A model generated the notes under the pieces. It had not been told where the DNA came from. It saw only the letters and a program-made list of their open reading frames with translations, and searched no databases. Positions 1-12,153 of a DNA stretch of 64,000 nt are shown in pieces. Numbering within the stretch: the first letter of the stretch is position 1; each line of letters opens with the position of its first letter. This DNA comes from Trileptium ribeirensis (lineage: Eukaryota; Nematoda; Enoplea; Enoplida; Thoracostomopsidae): NCBI GenBank assembly GCA_030248225.1, contig JASANE010007267.1:62001-126000 (forward strand), given 5' to 3'. The position numbers and the translations under genes were made by a program.

Positions 1-938
1 ACTACAAAGTAACTCAGTAGCAAATGAATACTAAATAGTTACAGCTATTACATGGTGTAAACCCAACGGTTAGTAATTAATAGTTGCTATTACCTTAGGT
101 ATTAATCTAACGGTTACAATGTGCACATTCGTGTATCTTCATTCGGCACCGAACAGATATCGAATTAAATCATATCTAATTTTGCAGTTATAATTTGTAA
201 CTCATTAAACGAGTTAACCCTAGTGTGTTAAGTTAACAAAGTAAACGTGTTCTTAACGGATCTGCGATGAATAACTCATTTTATGTGGAAATAATAAGGA
301 CAAAGCCTTGCTTTAGGTAAATTATATCATAAATTAGGCTTTTTAATATTTTTAGACTGCATGTATTTAGTTACGACACCAATTCAGGCATAAATTTCAA
401 GGCCATTCCATCTCGGTAAGTACTTTTTCTATCATTTAGGCCAAACATGTTGGTCCCTGATTCCTGTGTTTTCTTTAACTATACTTTCAGGCAATTAGAT
501 TAAAAAGTTAATTTTTGCAGTAGTTTGAACTATTGTTGGTATCTTTTCCTGGGAAAAACAGTGTGCAATTAAGCTTTGGATCGTATATAGTAAATGTCAT
601 CCAGAATTTTGAGAATACAAATTGAAAATTTCGAAATTTTAAGATTTTATTTTTCTCGTCAACTATTTTAGCCATTTCATGACAATGAATGCACAATTGC
701 ATCGTCGCATATTGTGAAGAGATGTATTATCCGAGCTTGTTGTGCGATGATATTTGTATAGGACTCCTTATCTGGTCACTTTGATAACCAAGCATCAGAT
801 CGGAAATCGCTTAGCAGCTTGGTTATATACCGCTCGCAATTAAGAATTCTAGGTTGGTTTCTTGACACTAAATCGCGTTTGTCACAGATTGCATGATAGA
901 CCTATAATTGATTCAGGTATAAATGGGTTAAATAACCT
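1..938. other. gene-free flank
   Basis: No exon, RNA gene or recognisable mobile element is seen here. The short open frames have no protein-like composition and no splice context. The segment lies just downstream of the four-pass membrane protein gene. Confidence 0.5.
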
Positions 939-944
939 TTTATT
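939..944 (-). terminator. poly(A) signal of the four-pass membrane protein gene
   Basis: AATAAA on the minus strand about 37 nt past the TAA stop at 981-983. Its position fits the cleavage/polyadenylation signal of the gene to its right. Confidence 0.5.
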
Positions 945-980
945 AAATTATTGCATTAACGTAAAACTGAGCCATAGTAA

Positions 981-1378
981 TTAGAAGACGTCCCATTTCG
1001 GTGACATATTGCCACTACTAGCTTTCTCGGCTTTACTATTGTTTCGACTAGCTCTGCTGTCGACCCACGATGCATTGCTGCAGCTGGTAGGTGACGTAGA
1101 CTGTAGTTGTTGTGAATGTGTAATCGCAAACGGTGACGACATAAGTGATTCGCTGTGATCAGAAAGCTTTCGCTTGTTACGCTTCACTTTTCGTCTAAAC
1201 TTTCGAATTCTGCGCTTGCCACGCGGAAGATTGCTGGTCGATTTTAGTGCAAGATTTCGGTACGTTAACCATAGTTTAATCGCTAAAACGAACGACCATG
1301 GTGGCATCGCTAACCATACACTAATGGCGACTGCCCAAAATACAAAATTTATTATATAAAGCAGAGTCGGACAGGCTT
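981..1378 (-). CDS. four-pass membrane protein, exon 2 (terminal)
   Basis: Follows a good acceptor (TTATTGTTTTCAG) in phase 1 and runs 398 nt to TAA. It encodes the last membrane segments and a cytosolic-type tail. The tail is first strongly basic (Lys/Arg clusters) and then rich in Ser, Asn and Gln. The whole segment stays open although surrounding sequence is AT-rich, which supports coding. Confidence 0.7.
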
Positions 1379-4300
1379 CTGAAAACAATAAAATATTTTT
1401 GTACTTATTCATTATAGTATTACAACAACAAAGCTTTGTTCGTAACACTCTTGTGTGGATTATAAAAATGTCGCACCATTTAAAAAATGCAACAATACCT
1501 CTAAATACGAAAATATATTGACAAGAAACAAACCATTTTTATAATGGTTTGAAAGTTTGAATACGTTTGAAAGCTCTGTTAGGAGTGAAGTTTTTCACGC
1601 ACTTTGCAAAACTCTAGTAACTGTAAAACCGCAGCATAATAGAATGGCCATGGGTACTGTGCTAAACTTTAAAGGCTCGGCTTGAAATATATAGTTTTGA
1701 TTATATTAGTGCCATTACTATAAACTTTGCGAAACCGTGGAGATGTGGACTATATATTGCGTAAAGTTCTATGAACACCATAATATAGGGTTAAATTGTT
1801 TTCCCAGAGGCTCAATGCTTAATGACCCAGGGTCTTGTGTATGTGGGATCGAATGTTTTTGAACTTTAACTGAAAATTGCTTTTAAAACTGTATCAAATT
1901 GGTATACACCAGGTCAGTCTCTGGGTGCTGTCCCTACAGATATTGTTTCGAGTCCTCTCAATTCGTTTCAACGATTTTAAATGATATATGAACACATATA
2001 TATCTGAACGAAGCACAAACAGATCAAATATTGCAAAAAATCGATAAGTAAAGACTTAAAATTATTGCATTTGCTGTTTACTGCAATACTATTCATCAAA
2101 ATTTCCAAGCATGTTTACTAAACAACGTTTTGCAGGAAGGATGACATGTCACCGTGCTATCTTCCATGAATATGGTTGATAGCCGAATTGCTGCGTATCG
2201 ATATGCATTCCTTGCCTTAGAGCTTGTGAATGACCGCTGTAAAAGTCTCTATTTTACGTAACCCGCACGATTTATAGATATACCTAAAAGTTCCAAAGCG
2301 TAAGGCATATTTTGTATACAGCTTCGTACATTCTTTATGTTTGGGACCCTCGTTTTGCGTCCACGGTTTTGACGACGTTTGCGACTGTCTGGCAAAATGA
2401 TATACATTTTTAAGATAAGTTTATGGACATGCCACAATGATAAACTTATTTATTTTGCCTTGCTTTAGATCTTCATAAAAAATTAGGCTGATATAAGCGT
2501 TTGCCTACGTGAGTGTATAGAGTGTCACAGAAGTAAGGAAAATTATTTGACGTATCAAAACTTAGCAATCACTTGAGATAATTTTACGATTTTTTGTTTG
2601 TTATAGACAAGCAATATACATAGATATTACTAACTATATGGTTAATTGGAGCCTAACTCTTAGCGACGAGCACTAAGACTGTACCCGAAATACAACAATT
2701 GTCCTGACAGTATTCGCTCATTGCATCATTATTCGAGAAACAAATATCTTCTTGCTCTTAATCGAAAATTCCATGCTAGCACGAAAGGACGCCTAGCACT
2801 GTGGAACAATTAAAGGACTTCATTGCATAAGAACTTGGTCTGATTGACGCTGTGCTGTGTCTAAAACTTTACAGAACTGTGCAATTTCGTCTTGAAGAAA
2901 TAGTCGAAGCTGGAGCAGCTTGCTGTAATGCTAAGGTACTTTGCTAAGTTGCTAGGATTATAAATCTTGTGCCTGTATCATTTGTTGTTCAGATGTTATA
3001 AAACGCCAAAGTATTTTCCTTACCGCTGGAACGCCCTATATTAGGATGACAGGTACGTAGAGCTGACTGCTGTTGCCGAAGTCTGTGAAAACGTTAGTCC
3101 TTCCATGATTGGGGTATAAATTTTTGTGAATAGTTCGCAACTCCGTGTTCATTTCGCGTATTGCTAAAGCCGATATACCAGGTTTATAGATAACCAGTCA
3201 GTTCTGGAGGCAATAATAATTGAGTAATCTTAGTTTCACGCGCTGTATATATTCGGTCGAATACCAAAATGTCAAGTTTATAGAACTAGTAAAAAGGGGC
3301 ATAAGACTTAACGATCATCAATTTCATGTCTCATGCTGTTTGGACATGCAGAAGATACGAGCAAGAACGACATCGAGCCTAACATACCACATCTGATTCA
3401 AGTTATTATATTTTTACAGTACTTAATACTTTAATTCTTTTAAGAATAGAAATGACTATATATATTATTTTTCGAATCTTAAAATGTCATATTTACAGAA
3501 TTACCTATTACTTGGGTGCAGAAGACTCTACGATCATGAATTTCAGGCTTCCCGCTGTTAACAGACATATAGAAGGTCCGAGTCAGATCCCGGCATCGCC
3601 CATAACATACCAAATCTGACTCATGTTATTTAAAATTTAACATTTTTGTTACATAATTAATACATCATTGATGAAAATAGACATGACTAATCAAGAGTGA
3701 AATCATGCAGTATGCAAACACAGATTATTTTATTGCGAACGCAGCAAATTTTCGCGTCTTATCAGACTGAGTTAACTTTGAGTTACATTTTACAATCCGC
3801 TACAGTTTTACTGTCTGAAACAGTTTACCTCTGGAGTGGCGTGGCAGACTGTCTCGGTTTCACCTGATCGCCATTTAAAATGAAACATGAGGTTGTCATT
3901 ATACTCGAGCCCACTTAGAGTGAAAATGTTACTGATACTTCTGCGCTGTTATCTATCACATACGCGGTGATCATAAATATGGTAAACTTCATAAAGCCGC
4001 TGCCGCCAGATGTTTTATGGTCGCGGAACTTCCATGTGTCAGTCCATATATATATATTACTTTTATTTTTAACCACAAAGCAATCTATCTGCTATGGCGG
4101 CGCCTCGGGGAAGAGGGGAGGTGTGGGTGCGATGCCTCGGGACCCCCACTGTAAAAACGTGGGTCTGCCACTGTCTGTCAGGCGCTTCGATGTCGATGCA
4201 TAACGTTAAACTCTAGAAATCCAGGTTCTTTTAGGTATGTCCATAGGTCTGTAGTAAGCAATGGGCCGTAAAATTGGCGCTTGAGCCTACTTGCATTTTA

Positions 4301-5482
4301 GTCTTGCATTTTTTTGCAAACCCATTTTGCTGAAATACAAAGCATGTTTTTGAAATTTAGGGTGAAGAGTTGTGGCATTACGATATTTATGCGCGGTGAA
4401 AATTTTAGCAATTACAACCCAAATCACAAACATATTAATTAAAATTGGGGAAAGTTGTGAAAATCATAAGGAAAAATTAGCAAGCAGTGAAATTGTCGGT
4501 CACCTTCTGGTTTATCAACTCTAGCCCCTCATCTCTCCACGGCACACACTCCCCACCCGGCAATGGGATTTGAGCATCCGTACATGCGATGTATATACAA
4601 AAATATTTGAGTGATCAACGATATCCAGGTGTCTAGAATCGCAGATTTTACAAACCCCCTGATGGCCATGACGAAAGAGTGAGCTAATACTCACCCTTCT
4701 ACAGGACCAAATACCCATGTTCCCATTTCAAAATTATCCGAAGTGTTCTAGTTTTACATAATTATATCCAAATCATTCTAGTTTTGTTGAAAAATAGGTA
4801 TCACGTAAAAACCACCGAAGAGGTATCAGTTGTAATTTAATAATTCTATAGGACAGAATTCTAAATTCTATTTCAGTACAGCACAAAAAGTATCTATTAT
4901 ATTTTTCGTAAGCAATAAATATATGTATACATAACCTAAATGATACAGCTCGGCTATGCACCAAAATTGCGCCGAATGCATTGTAACAATCATCATCGTG
5001 CAAGGAATGAGTGCCACAAAGTAGATAGCGATGCAGCAGCAGGTGCATGACAGACTTGCAGCACATCCAATTATATTGACCACGCCGCTAACAAATCCAG
5101 TAGCAATAAAGCCTTTTCCAAGAACATTTAAAAGCGACGCAAACTGTTCAAATGGCAATTCTTTGTTGTCATCGGAATCATCCGATTTTTGCTGATGTGA
5201 GCCTTCGATAAAAAGCGTCGATGCAACAATAGCAACAAGAACCGAGTAAAGATTGACAATAATATTGTACCAAACAAGACGCCGAACGCGTATATGATGC
5301 GCGCGATTTTTGCAAACCGATGGATCTCTGCAGAAATATCTTCCCGACTTCGTTCTAGCATTTGTTGTTCTTTCTAATTCAATATTGGTGGCAACATTAA
5401 GTCCTAAAGGCGACTGCCGTAACGTAGGTGAAGTTGCTGTCTCGTCGAGACTTTGGGCCAATAGATGCTTTTTAGCAGGCAT
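981..5482 (-). CDS. four-pass membrane protein, family not recognised (two coding exons)
   Basis: Exon 1 is 4936-5482 and exon 2 is 981-1378, both on the minus strand. Joining the phase-1 donor GTTATG to the acceptor TTTTCAG gives one open frame of about 314 residues from ATG at 5482 to TAA at 981. A basic, polar N-terminus of about 70 residues precedes a first membrane segment (VWYNIIVNLYSVLVAI), a hydrophilic Asp/Ser/Gln-rich loop, two closely spaced membrane segments joined by a Cys cluster (SCTCCC), a fourth segment at the start of exon 2 (LLYIINFVFWAVAISVW) and possibly a fifth (SFVLAIKLW). The tail is basic (KRRIRKFRRKVKRNKRK), then Ser-rich. This plan resembles tetraspan or MARVEL-like small membrane proteins, but no family motif is clear, so function is left open. 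A poly(A) signal follows the stop. Nothing else in the window is obviously related to it. Confidence 0.7.
1379..4935. other. intron of the four-pass membrane protein gene
   Basis: About 3.6 kb without recognisable exons. It contains a degenerate duplication: a segment around 3295-3430 (catgctgttt, cataccacatctgattcaag) recurs about 225 bp later around 3520-3650 in altered form. A G-rich patch lies at about 4095-4165. No known element was recognised. Confidence 0.4.
4936..5482 (-). CDS. four-pass membrane protein, exon 1
   Basis: Starts at the first ATG of a long open frame (MPAKKHLLAQ) and runs 547 nt to a donor AG|GTTATG in phase 1. It encodes the N-terminal cytosolic-type region and three membrane segments. 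The donor is not the strongest consensus, but the frame continues smoothly into exon 2. Without splicing, the frame would end in a short tail at 4868. Confidence 0.7.
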
Positions 5483-6249
5483 AAGATAGCTGAGCGAATA
5501 AAATATTAAAGTTTGTTTAGAATATGTTTATGCCTAATGGTACTTAGTTAACCATTAATTGGTCGCTAGTATTATCGTACCAGGTCAAACGACTGTACTA
5601 AATGGTACGTTATGATTCGATATTTTAAATAACTAAAGATTCTAAAATTTACAACAAACAACTATACTTGTCAGGCAACAAAGGTCACATCCTCACTAAC
5701 GTTGTAACTTCCAGCAGCATATAGCGAACCAAAAGTTATGAGTGAGACTTGAACCAACAATGTCAACAACAAACACCATCACACTGTTTTCCCTATAAAG
5801 TTACAATCTTTTTTCTTAAAGCTAAGCGTATTTTTCACTATGTTGAAAAGCCATTTGTTCCAATCGCGGATAGAACAATGGTCACTCAGATGCGAATCTC
5901 CTACGCAAGTTTACTATGGTACCTAAGAGACTCCGTTCCTTAAGGAACCTCGCAAAGAGACCGAATAAACAACGCGTGCCGAACCACAAGCTAGGCGATC
6001 AACTCGCCACGGAATATACAGTGTGACAAATGCTTTAATTTACGAAATAAAGGACTTCTCACCACGAACAGTAATTATATATCATGTCATACATATTTTC
6101 GACTTACGTTATGCATATTTTTCAACGTACGAAAATATAGAGTACCTTGCCTCGTACGTGTGTATCGTAAACAGAAAAACCTTTGTGATAGAACAATCCA
6201 ACACTAGAAAATATTTTGATTGGCCTTATGATAACTGATATACTGACAA
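5483..6249. other. upstream flank of the membrane protein gene
   Basis: No exon was seen. The stretch at about 5935-6000 (ttaaggaacctcgcaaa and following) resembles the body of the SINEs at 8.4-8.9 kb, so part of it is probably an old SINE fragment. The promoter of the leftward gene should lie here, but no specific element can be named. Confidence 0.35.
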
Positions 6250-6257
6250 GCGCGAAG

Positions 6258-6637
6258 TAGAGGTGAGGACGGGCCGAAATTTTGCAGTTCCTGGCTGGGC
6301 CGCGTTGACCTCAATTTCCAAAAGGCCAGTTAGAAATAGAGGTCGACATGGCCTGGTCTGGTATCGAGCTGCAAATTTTCGGCCAAACCCGACCCAGCCT
6401 GGTTGTAATCGGGTGTAGGCAAGCTAAACATAATGGATATAGGCGATACACAGATTCAAACGCATATATGAATTGAGCCCCACAAGAAATTTTTACAACG
6501 AATCCTTGCTTATTGAACCGAAATTTTTCGGCAAGAGCCGGCTCCTTAGGAATCAATTGTCGGCCCGCCCTACCCAGCCCACGGACCCGGCTGGGCCCTG
6601 CCTGGCCTGAACGCGGGCTGAAATTCTCACCTCTAGA
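6258..6637. mobile_element. hAT-type MITE with 8-bp target-site duplication
   Basis: The ends are inverted (TAGAGGTGAG at left, CTCACCTCTA at right), and the interior is rich in GGCC/GGGC runs near both ends. Flanking 8-mers gcgcgaag (6250-6257) and gagagaag (6638-6645) match at 6 of 8 positions. An 8-bp duplication with TAGAG-type ends is typical of hAT transposons. The 380 bp carries no transposase, so it is non-autonomous. It is of the same family as the larger element at 9080-11369. Confidence 0.75.
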
Positions 6638-6645
6638 GAGAAGGC

Positions 6646-8354
6646 ACAATGGCCGATGGCAATCGTTACACATCTTTTAATTCCTGGTGAAACTGCAGAA
6701 CTCCATTGCATATGAAAAATTTTATGAACACTGAGTCTCGGAATTTAAAAAAAACTAGGTGAAGCATTTTTTATCAAAAATACGTTAATTAACCATAAAG
6801 AAGTGGCAAAACTATATCGAAGGCAACCATTATTAGCAACCGAAACAAATATGCCGAGTGTAATATTATACCATTAATCCAGACAAGTTTTTTTTGCGAC
6901 AAAAACAAAGAGATTTGTAATGCAATGCCATGAAGCTAATGACTTTTATTCCTTCAAACATTATTTTCTACTTGATGCTCAGCACTCATGCTGCATAACA
7001 TGTGAGTCGACTTGAGGCGCGAACACTTGGGCAGTACTATTGTATAAGTCAGTTCACAAATCATATAACTGATAGCCACGTAAATAATTTAGAAATCAGG
7101 ATGTTCCCTTATATTTGTGGTAACCATTTGCATACTTCCCAGAACTCCTGTCACGTTCGCTATAACTAACTAATACCGTTAATGGAATTGTCAATACACA
7201 TATTTTAACGATTATATATGCGGTTTCAATAAAAGACCAGCCTTATTGAAGGCACCTAAAGTGAATTCCAGAACAAATCTACCTGTAGCAATTGTAAAAA
7301 AATTTAAAGCACGGTTAAAATCTTTCCATTATATGATGATTTCCAAAGCTGTCTCTCTTGCTATTTTAAATATATATCCATTTTTTGTATTTATGAATGT
7401 ATTGCATCTATCTATGTCATATGAAACCATTTTAATGCATTTAATGTCTTAAACCATTTTCATGCATTTTATTTTGTTTTATATATCTTGGCAACAGTCG
7501 AAACTATTGGCAAGCGTGCAACACGTAGTTATTAAGTTAACTGTTTGGTAAAAATAAAAGAAGTTGTAGTAACTAAACGTTCTCTCAACTATCACATGAG
7601 TATTCTTCAACGAGAAAGTGAAAACAAAATAATAAGGTGTCGCTTGTTAAAAAGACATCCGTAACTACAAAATTAGTAGTTTAGTTGTCCGTCGGCTTGC
7701 AAATGCAGAATACATATGAAAACTAAATAATCTGAAGTAATCAACTAGTAATTTAATTTTCTTAATTATAATTGAAATACCTAATTTGAAATAATATGAC
7801 TTTTAGTGTTATTCATTTGCACTGAGAAATCTTTGCCTACCATTGCACCCTTGGCCAATGTTGAAGTGTACCACAATTATCGTTTCACCTGGGAAATTGA
7901 AAACTATTACATTTGATCTGCCTAAGTCAAAAATTAAGCCGTATGGCAGAAGAATCAATGTATATAACAAACACACCATAACAAGTCTATATAAATGTAC
8001 AATCACAACTCATGTAACAGTTATATATCATCAGTCTTCTGCGACAAGATGCAATTCTCTCATTTTGCTGTTCTCAATGCTTGCTATTTGTGTTTTTACC
8101 AACAAAAATGGTCCCGTGAGAATTCAGTTTGTCTAAATCATTCATCACGATACACACTTCTACTTTTAAGATTAAGCTACAGCGCTGACTGGTTATTGCT
8201 GAGCAACGCACACACATCATTTCCTAATATTCTGAACTACTATATATTACCTCGTTATAGCGTAAAAACTGCAATAAACCATTGACCTAAATTTCAAACG
8301 TTCACATTATTACAATCGCTGGCCGTATTTGGATTGCACTTAACTACCTGAATT
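6646..8354. other. gene-free repeat-poor stretch
   Basis: AT-rich sequence without a convincing exon, RNA gene or element. The open frames on both strands at about 7.8-8.3 kb overlap one another and look like chance frames. Confidence 0.4.
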
Positions 8355-8590
8355 AATTTACATATGGAGTGTTGATGAACAATTATTGGTCGCCACGAGG
8401 TATCGAACTCCGAACGCTCGGATGAAAGTCATACTTACCAACCATTGAGCCATCTCAGCTATTGCTCTGATCGTTAAGGGTCCTCGCAAACCGAGCAAGC
8501 AACAACATGCGCGCAATAGTGCAGTATTCGGTGAATTTAGTTAGCAGAACACATTCAAGCCTAATTCGTTGCTGTCAAGGGTAGGAGTTA
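8355..8590 (-). mobile_element. tRNA-derived SINE, copy 1
   Basis: Read on the minus strand, the head contains an A-box-like GGCTCAATGGTTGGTAAG and a B-box-like GGAGTTCGATACC spaced as in a tRNA promoter. A body that includes tgttgttgcttgctcgg precedes it in plus-strand-reversed order. A second copy lies directly to the right. Boundaries are approximate. Confidence 0.65.
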
Positions 8591-8649
8591 AAGCGTTAAA
8601 TTTGGTGTATACTAAATTTTTTTAACCCTTTACTTCCTGACTTAATTAA

Positions 8650-8885
8650 CATTTCAAGCACCGATAAACAATTATTTGTTCCACGAAGTATCGAACCCCG
8701 AACGCTCAGGTGAATGCCGCATTTACTAACCATTGTGCTATCTCGGACCTATTGCTCGTATTGTTTAGGCTCGTCGCAAAGCGAGCCAGCAACAACATGT
8801 GTGCAAACATGCAGTATTCGGTGGATTTAGTTAGTACAGCACATTCAAACGTACTTTGTTGTTGTCGAACAACGGAAGGGGTTAA
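8650..8885 (-). mobile_element. tRNA-derived SINE, copy 2
   Basis: Same order as copy 1 at about 75-80% identity by eye: B-box-like GGGGTTCGATAC, A-box-like region around 8733-8755, and the shared body with gcgagccagcaacaacatg and cagtattcggtg on the plus strand. It is in the same orientation as copy 1, about 295 bp away. The apparent open frames across it on both strands are not genes. Confidence 0.65.
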
Positions 8886-9581
8886 TGGGTTAACAAAAAA
8901 TGATCTTAATTTGATCCAATATATATATGTGCATCCAATATATACCGGTACACGATACGCATTCAAAAAATAGCCGGTAGCACTGCATGATAAATTTTAA
9001 ATTCTTGTTAAATCCGCGCTACAAACCGGTGTTCTTACTTTTATGCTTAAATTTTCACGTAAAGTTGTTATATTTGAGCTAGAGGTGAGAAGTTGGCCTG
9101 AATCCCATCCCAAAACAGGCGCGGTGGGCATGTCTCATTTTCGTTAGGGTTAGGCCGGGCTTCGGATTTAATGTGAAATTTTAAACCAGAGCCAGGCATT
9201 GCCGCAAATTTTCAAAAACAAGCCCGAAGCTCGGCCTGTACCAGGCCAGTGTTTCGGGCTTAAAAGTTTGAGTAAATTCAACGTTAAAATATAAACAATA
9301 CAAAGATATTGTATGGGTAACTAAATTACTGCCTATACCCGAATTGTTAAAATAACTAGCATTAGTCAGTTCTGAACATTTGGTCATGTATTGTTCACAT
9401 GCTAGCATTTATTCTTTAGCATGTTAGCGGCAGCTCTGAACAGGCCTGTGGCTGGTACACCGAACTCGAACCAAGATATCAGGGTTTGATTTTAGCGTGG
9501 AACAAAAATTTTCCTCTACGCTCACGAAACTCACAATACTGTGTGTATGAAAAACTTCCTTAAATTTATACTGCGTGTGCG

Positions 9582-9981
9582 TTATAGAGAGCCCCATGTG
9601 GAAGTTATATCCCTCAATATCCAGCTCACACCACTATGATATATGCGTATACCTACGCTATATAATGAAATAGTGCATAAGACATCATCAACATAGCTAT
9701 AGTGTTAAAATCTATCAATAGTTTATTAGTGATGGTGTCGAGACACCGTCTATAAACACATTATATAAGGTTTGTAAATATCAACATAGTGTCGTTGACA
9801 CCACATAACATTTTATAAATTTTATGGTGTCGTGTACACCGTATTATTACCGATACTACACTACCTATGTGTACTATCTGAAAATACCATCAGCAACATC
9901 ACTGTGCCCAAGACACCAAATAATGGATGCTAGCAGCGACACCCAGTGCTGATAAAACTCCCACATGGGGTCTTTTATAAT
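9582..9981. mobile_element. nested MITE with inverted ends
   Basis: The left end reads TTATAGAGAGCCCCATGTGG. The right end, reversed, reads TTATAAAAGACCCCATGTGG. The interior carries repeated gtgtcg/gacacc stretches, as in the MITEs at 34.7 and 42.7 kb, so it may be a distant relative. It has no coding capacity. A target-site duplication was not resolved. Confidence 0.55.
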
Positions 9982-10027
9982 GTAAACTCTGAATTAGTCC
10001 ATCTGTTAGATATTTTTTATTTCATAC

Positions 10028-10318
10028 CCCAGTGCCTCAATAATCCCTAAAAGTGCTAACACATTAAAGGATACATCGTTATCATTTTTCTTCTCGAACA
10101 AATAATTTGTAAACATCCGTATATCCGAATGATGAATATGAGTTACAGCGATTAACGACAGACAAAAATTCATGATTTTTCCTCCTGGCGCTCTCAAAAC
10201 TCCTCGCTTAGCCCGCAGTGTTTCAATAATGTCTATGTTTAAGCTGCAATCATTGCGAATTTTGCTGTTATCCTCCGTGGCATTATAACAGAAAAGCCTA
10301 ATTAAAATATTCCCAGTG
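10028..10318 (-). CDS. candidate exon, helical (ARM-like?) protein fragment inside an hAT element
   Basis: An open stretch of about 97 codons follows an acceptor (GCTATTCAG) in phase 2. It ends at a possible donor GG|GTATGA, or else runs on to TAA at 10006. The protein has regular alternation of hydrophobic and polar residues (GNILIRLFCYN, IMNFCLSLIAVTHIHHSDIR, SFNVLALLGIIEALG), reminiscent of armadillo-type helices, but no family can be named. It lies within the 9080-11369 transposon and could be a captured exon, a fragment of an unrecognised transposon protein, or chance. No partner exons were found next to it. Confidence 0.35.
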
Positions 10319-11744
10319 CTGAATAGCGTGTTGAGACACCCACACACATAATATAGACCACATTAAGTATATAAGAACGACCAAAAACTAGGAATTTAGT
10401 ACCAAACCTTCGTCACTGTTACTGCTATCTCTTCATCTCTTTAAAGTTTTGAGGTAATTTTTTTAAAGTTTTTATAATGCATATTCTTGAAGGTTGCAAG
10501 CACATAGCATTCACATATACAAGTAACTCGCATGCGAGGATGAAGATAAAATATATTCAAAATGGACTCTGAATAGCAAAATCGTCGTATTCACCGTGCT
10601 TAATAGTCTATGTAGCCTTAATCGCTGGAAACTCGTTGTAAGGTAAAAACACGCAGCAGCATACCGAAATTCGAAAAATCGTTATTTCTGACCCTTGTCG
10701 ACGGCCATATTCGACGGCCATATTCGAGCTCTCAGCGGCCCAGAGTGCGGTCCCATAAATAAAGTCGTGATCAGCAAAGTTGCAAATCTCGAAGAGTTGA
10801 TTCTGCTTAGTGGTCTCGCTAAATCGCGAGATATGGGCTGCGAAACACCGGTACCGGTATGGCCAAATTTTTCAAAGAACCCTTAAAAACCTGTTTTATA
10901 CCATTTTGACCCCAGATGTGGAGTCGGAGCTGTTCGCGTTCAACAAAAGAGTACATGCTCATAACTTTTGCTATCGAATAAGAAATTTATATCGAAATTA
11001 ATCCACCCGAAGACGAGTTAGGAATGCCAGAAACAGACAAAAAAGAAATTTTCGAGATTTTCCTTCTAGCAAACTAACTGAAAGGTATTGAGGATAAATA
11101 GGTACAGTGTTGCTGAGGCAAATTTGATGGAGTGAGGGGCACGTCCTGTAAAATGGAAAAGAGGCCATAGGTTCAATATTTTTAAAATTCGGTAATATTT
11201 TTATATATGAGTATATCAGCTATTTCGGGATATTCGGGCCGTGCCTCTTCAATTTTCGTTGGTGTCGGGCCGGGCGTCGGGCGTACTCTTTCAAATTTCG
11301 GGCCGGTCCTACGTCGATCACATCTCGGGTCGGGCAGAGGTTAAAAAATTAGGCTAGTTCTCAGCTCTAATTTGAGCGAAACAAGGCAAAAAAATTAGTA
11401 ATCGTTAGAATCGATTGAAAAATTAGAACCAAAGTTACAGAAAAGACAGAACTTTGACCTGTTATACTGCATCAAAAGTTGTGACGACAAGGTTCTACTA
11501 TTATATGCGATAATAGATATCAACGTGGTCGGTATCAGAATTTTGAAATTATAAGTTTCCGACATTCATATGAATTCAATACAAAGCTGCTGCAACTTAA
11601 TCCGTAATGGTATAATTGCATAGTCACAAAAAAGCGACGGAAACGTTTGACAGAATTAAAACCCACATATCTTCTGAAAACAGACCATTTTAATCTCTTA
11701 AGCAATGCTTTGTGATGCAATCGTCCCATACGAACTGCACCAGC

Positions 11745-11951
11745 TTAGCTGGACTTTTGACATTTATTTCTTGTATGCTGTACGCTATCACTGCTGTAAT
11801 TTTTAAACGATGGTGGAAGCTCAGCTTTCCTTTCTTGACGTAATGGCAAATTTAGTATTACCAAAAGAACAACACTATCATATATCGCATGAGATCTTAT
11901 CGATTTTCCACTTGAAAAATATGAGTGTCTGGGAGCTGCTATTGGCGCCAT
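11745..11951 (-). CDS. candidate small ORF or exon, unknown
   Basis: Reads from an ATG at 11951 (MAPIAAPRHSYFSSGKSIR) to a TAA-type stop at 11745, 68 codons of fairly normal composition. A possible donor TTG|GTAATA lies 30 codons in, and a possible acceptor CCATCTAG lies just before the ATG. It sits about 200 bp downstream of the terminal-exon candidate at 12154-12281 on the same strand. No family was recognised, and it may be a chance frame. Confidence 0.25.
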   Translation of the reverse strand: MAPIAAPRHSYFSSGKSIRSHAIYDSVVLLVILNLPLRQERKAELPPSFKNYSSDSVQHTRNKCQKSS

Positions 11952-11987
11952 TTGTATAAACTAGATGGCAGAAAACAATTGCTTTCG

Positions 11988-11993
11988 TTTATT
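11988..11993 (-). terminator. possible poly(A) signal between two minus-strand exon candidates
   Basis: AATAAA on the minus strand, about 160 nt past the stop of the 12154-12281 exon. It lies about 25 nt before a pyrimidine-containing CATCTAG acceptor-like site ahead of the ATG at 11951. Such a compact signal-acceptor arrangement is seen between genes of trans-spliced operons, but a chance match in AT-rich DNA is equally possible. Confidence 0.2.
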
Positions 11994-12153
11994 AAATAGC
12001 GGGAAATTATGAATAGTTGTTGTCACAATCAAGTATTACACAGCAGCATTATAACGAAATAAGTGGTTTTATATGGTTAAAGAGGCAAAATGCTAGTTAT
12101 ATTATACACAGTTCTCTTAAATAAAAAACGATCTTGAAATAGAGTCTTTACAT

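Larger units (their letters stand above)
9080..11369. mobile_element. 2.29-kb hAT-type element with perfect 8-bp target-site duplication
   Basis: The left end is TAGAGGTGAGAAGTTGGCC. The right end, reversed, is TAGAGCTGAGAACTAG. The 8-mer atttgagc occurs immediately outside both ends (9072-9079 and 11370-11377), an 8/8 match. Both sub-terminal regions carry the GGCC/GGGC-rich sequence seen in the short relative at 6258-6637. No hAT transposase frame is visible, so the element is non-autonomous or decayed. Inside it lie a smaller nested MITE (9582-9981) and a protein-like exon (10028-10318, minus), which may be captured host sequence. Confidence 0.75.
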
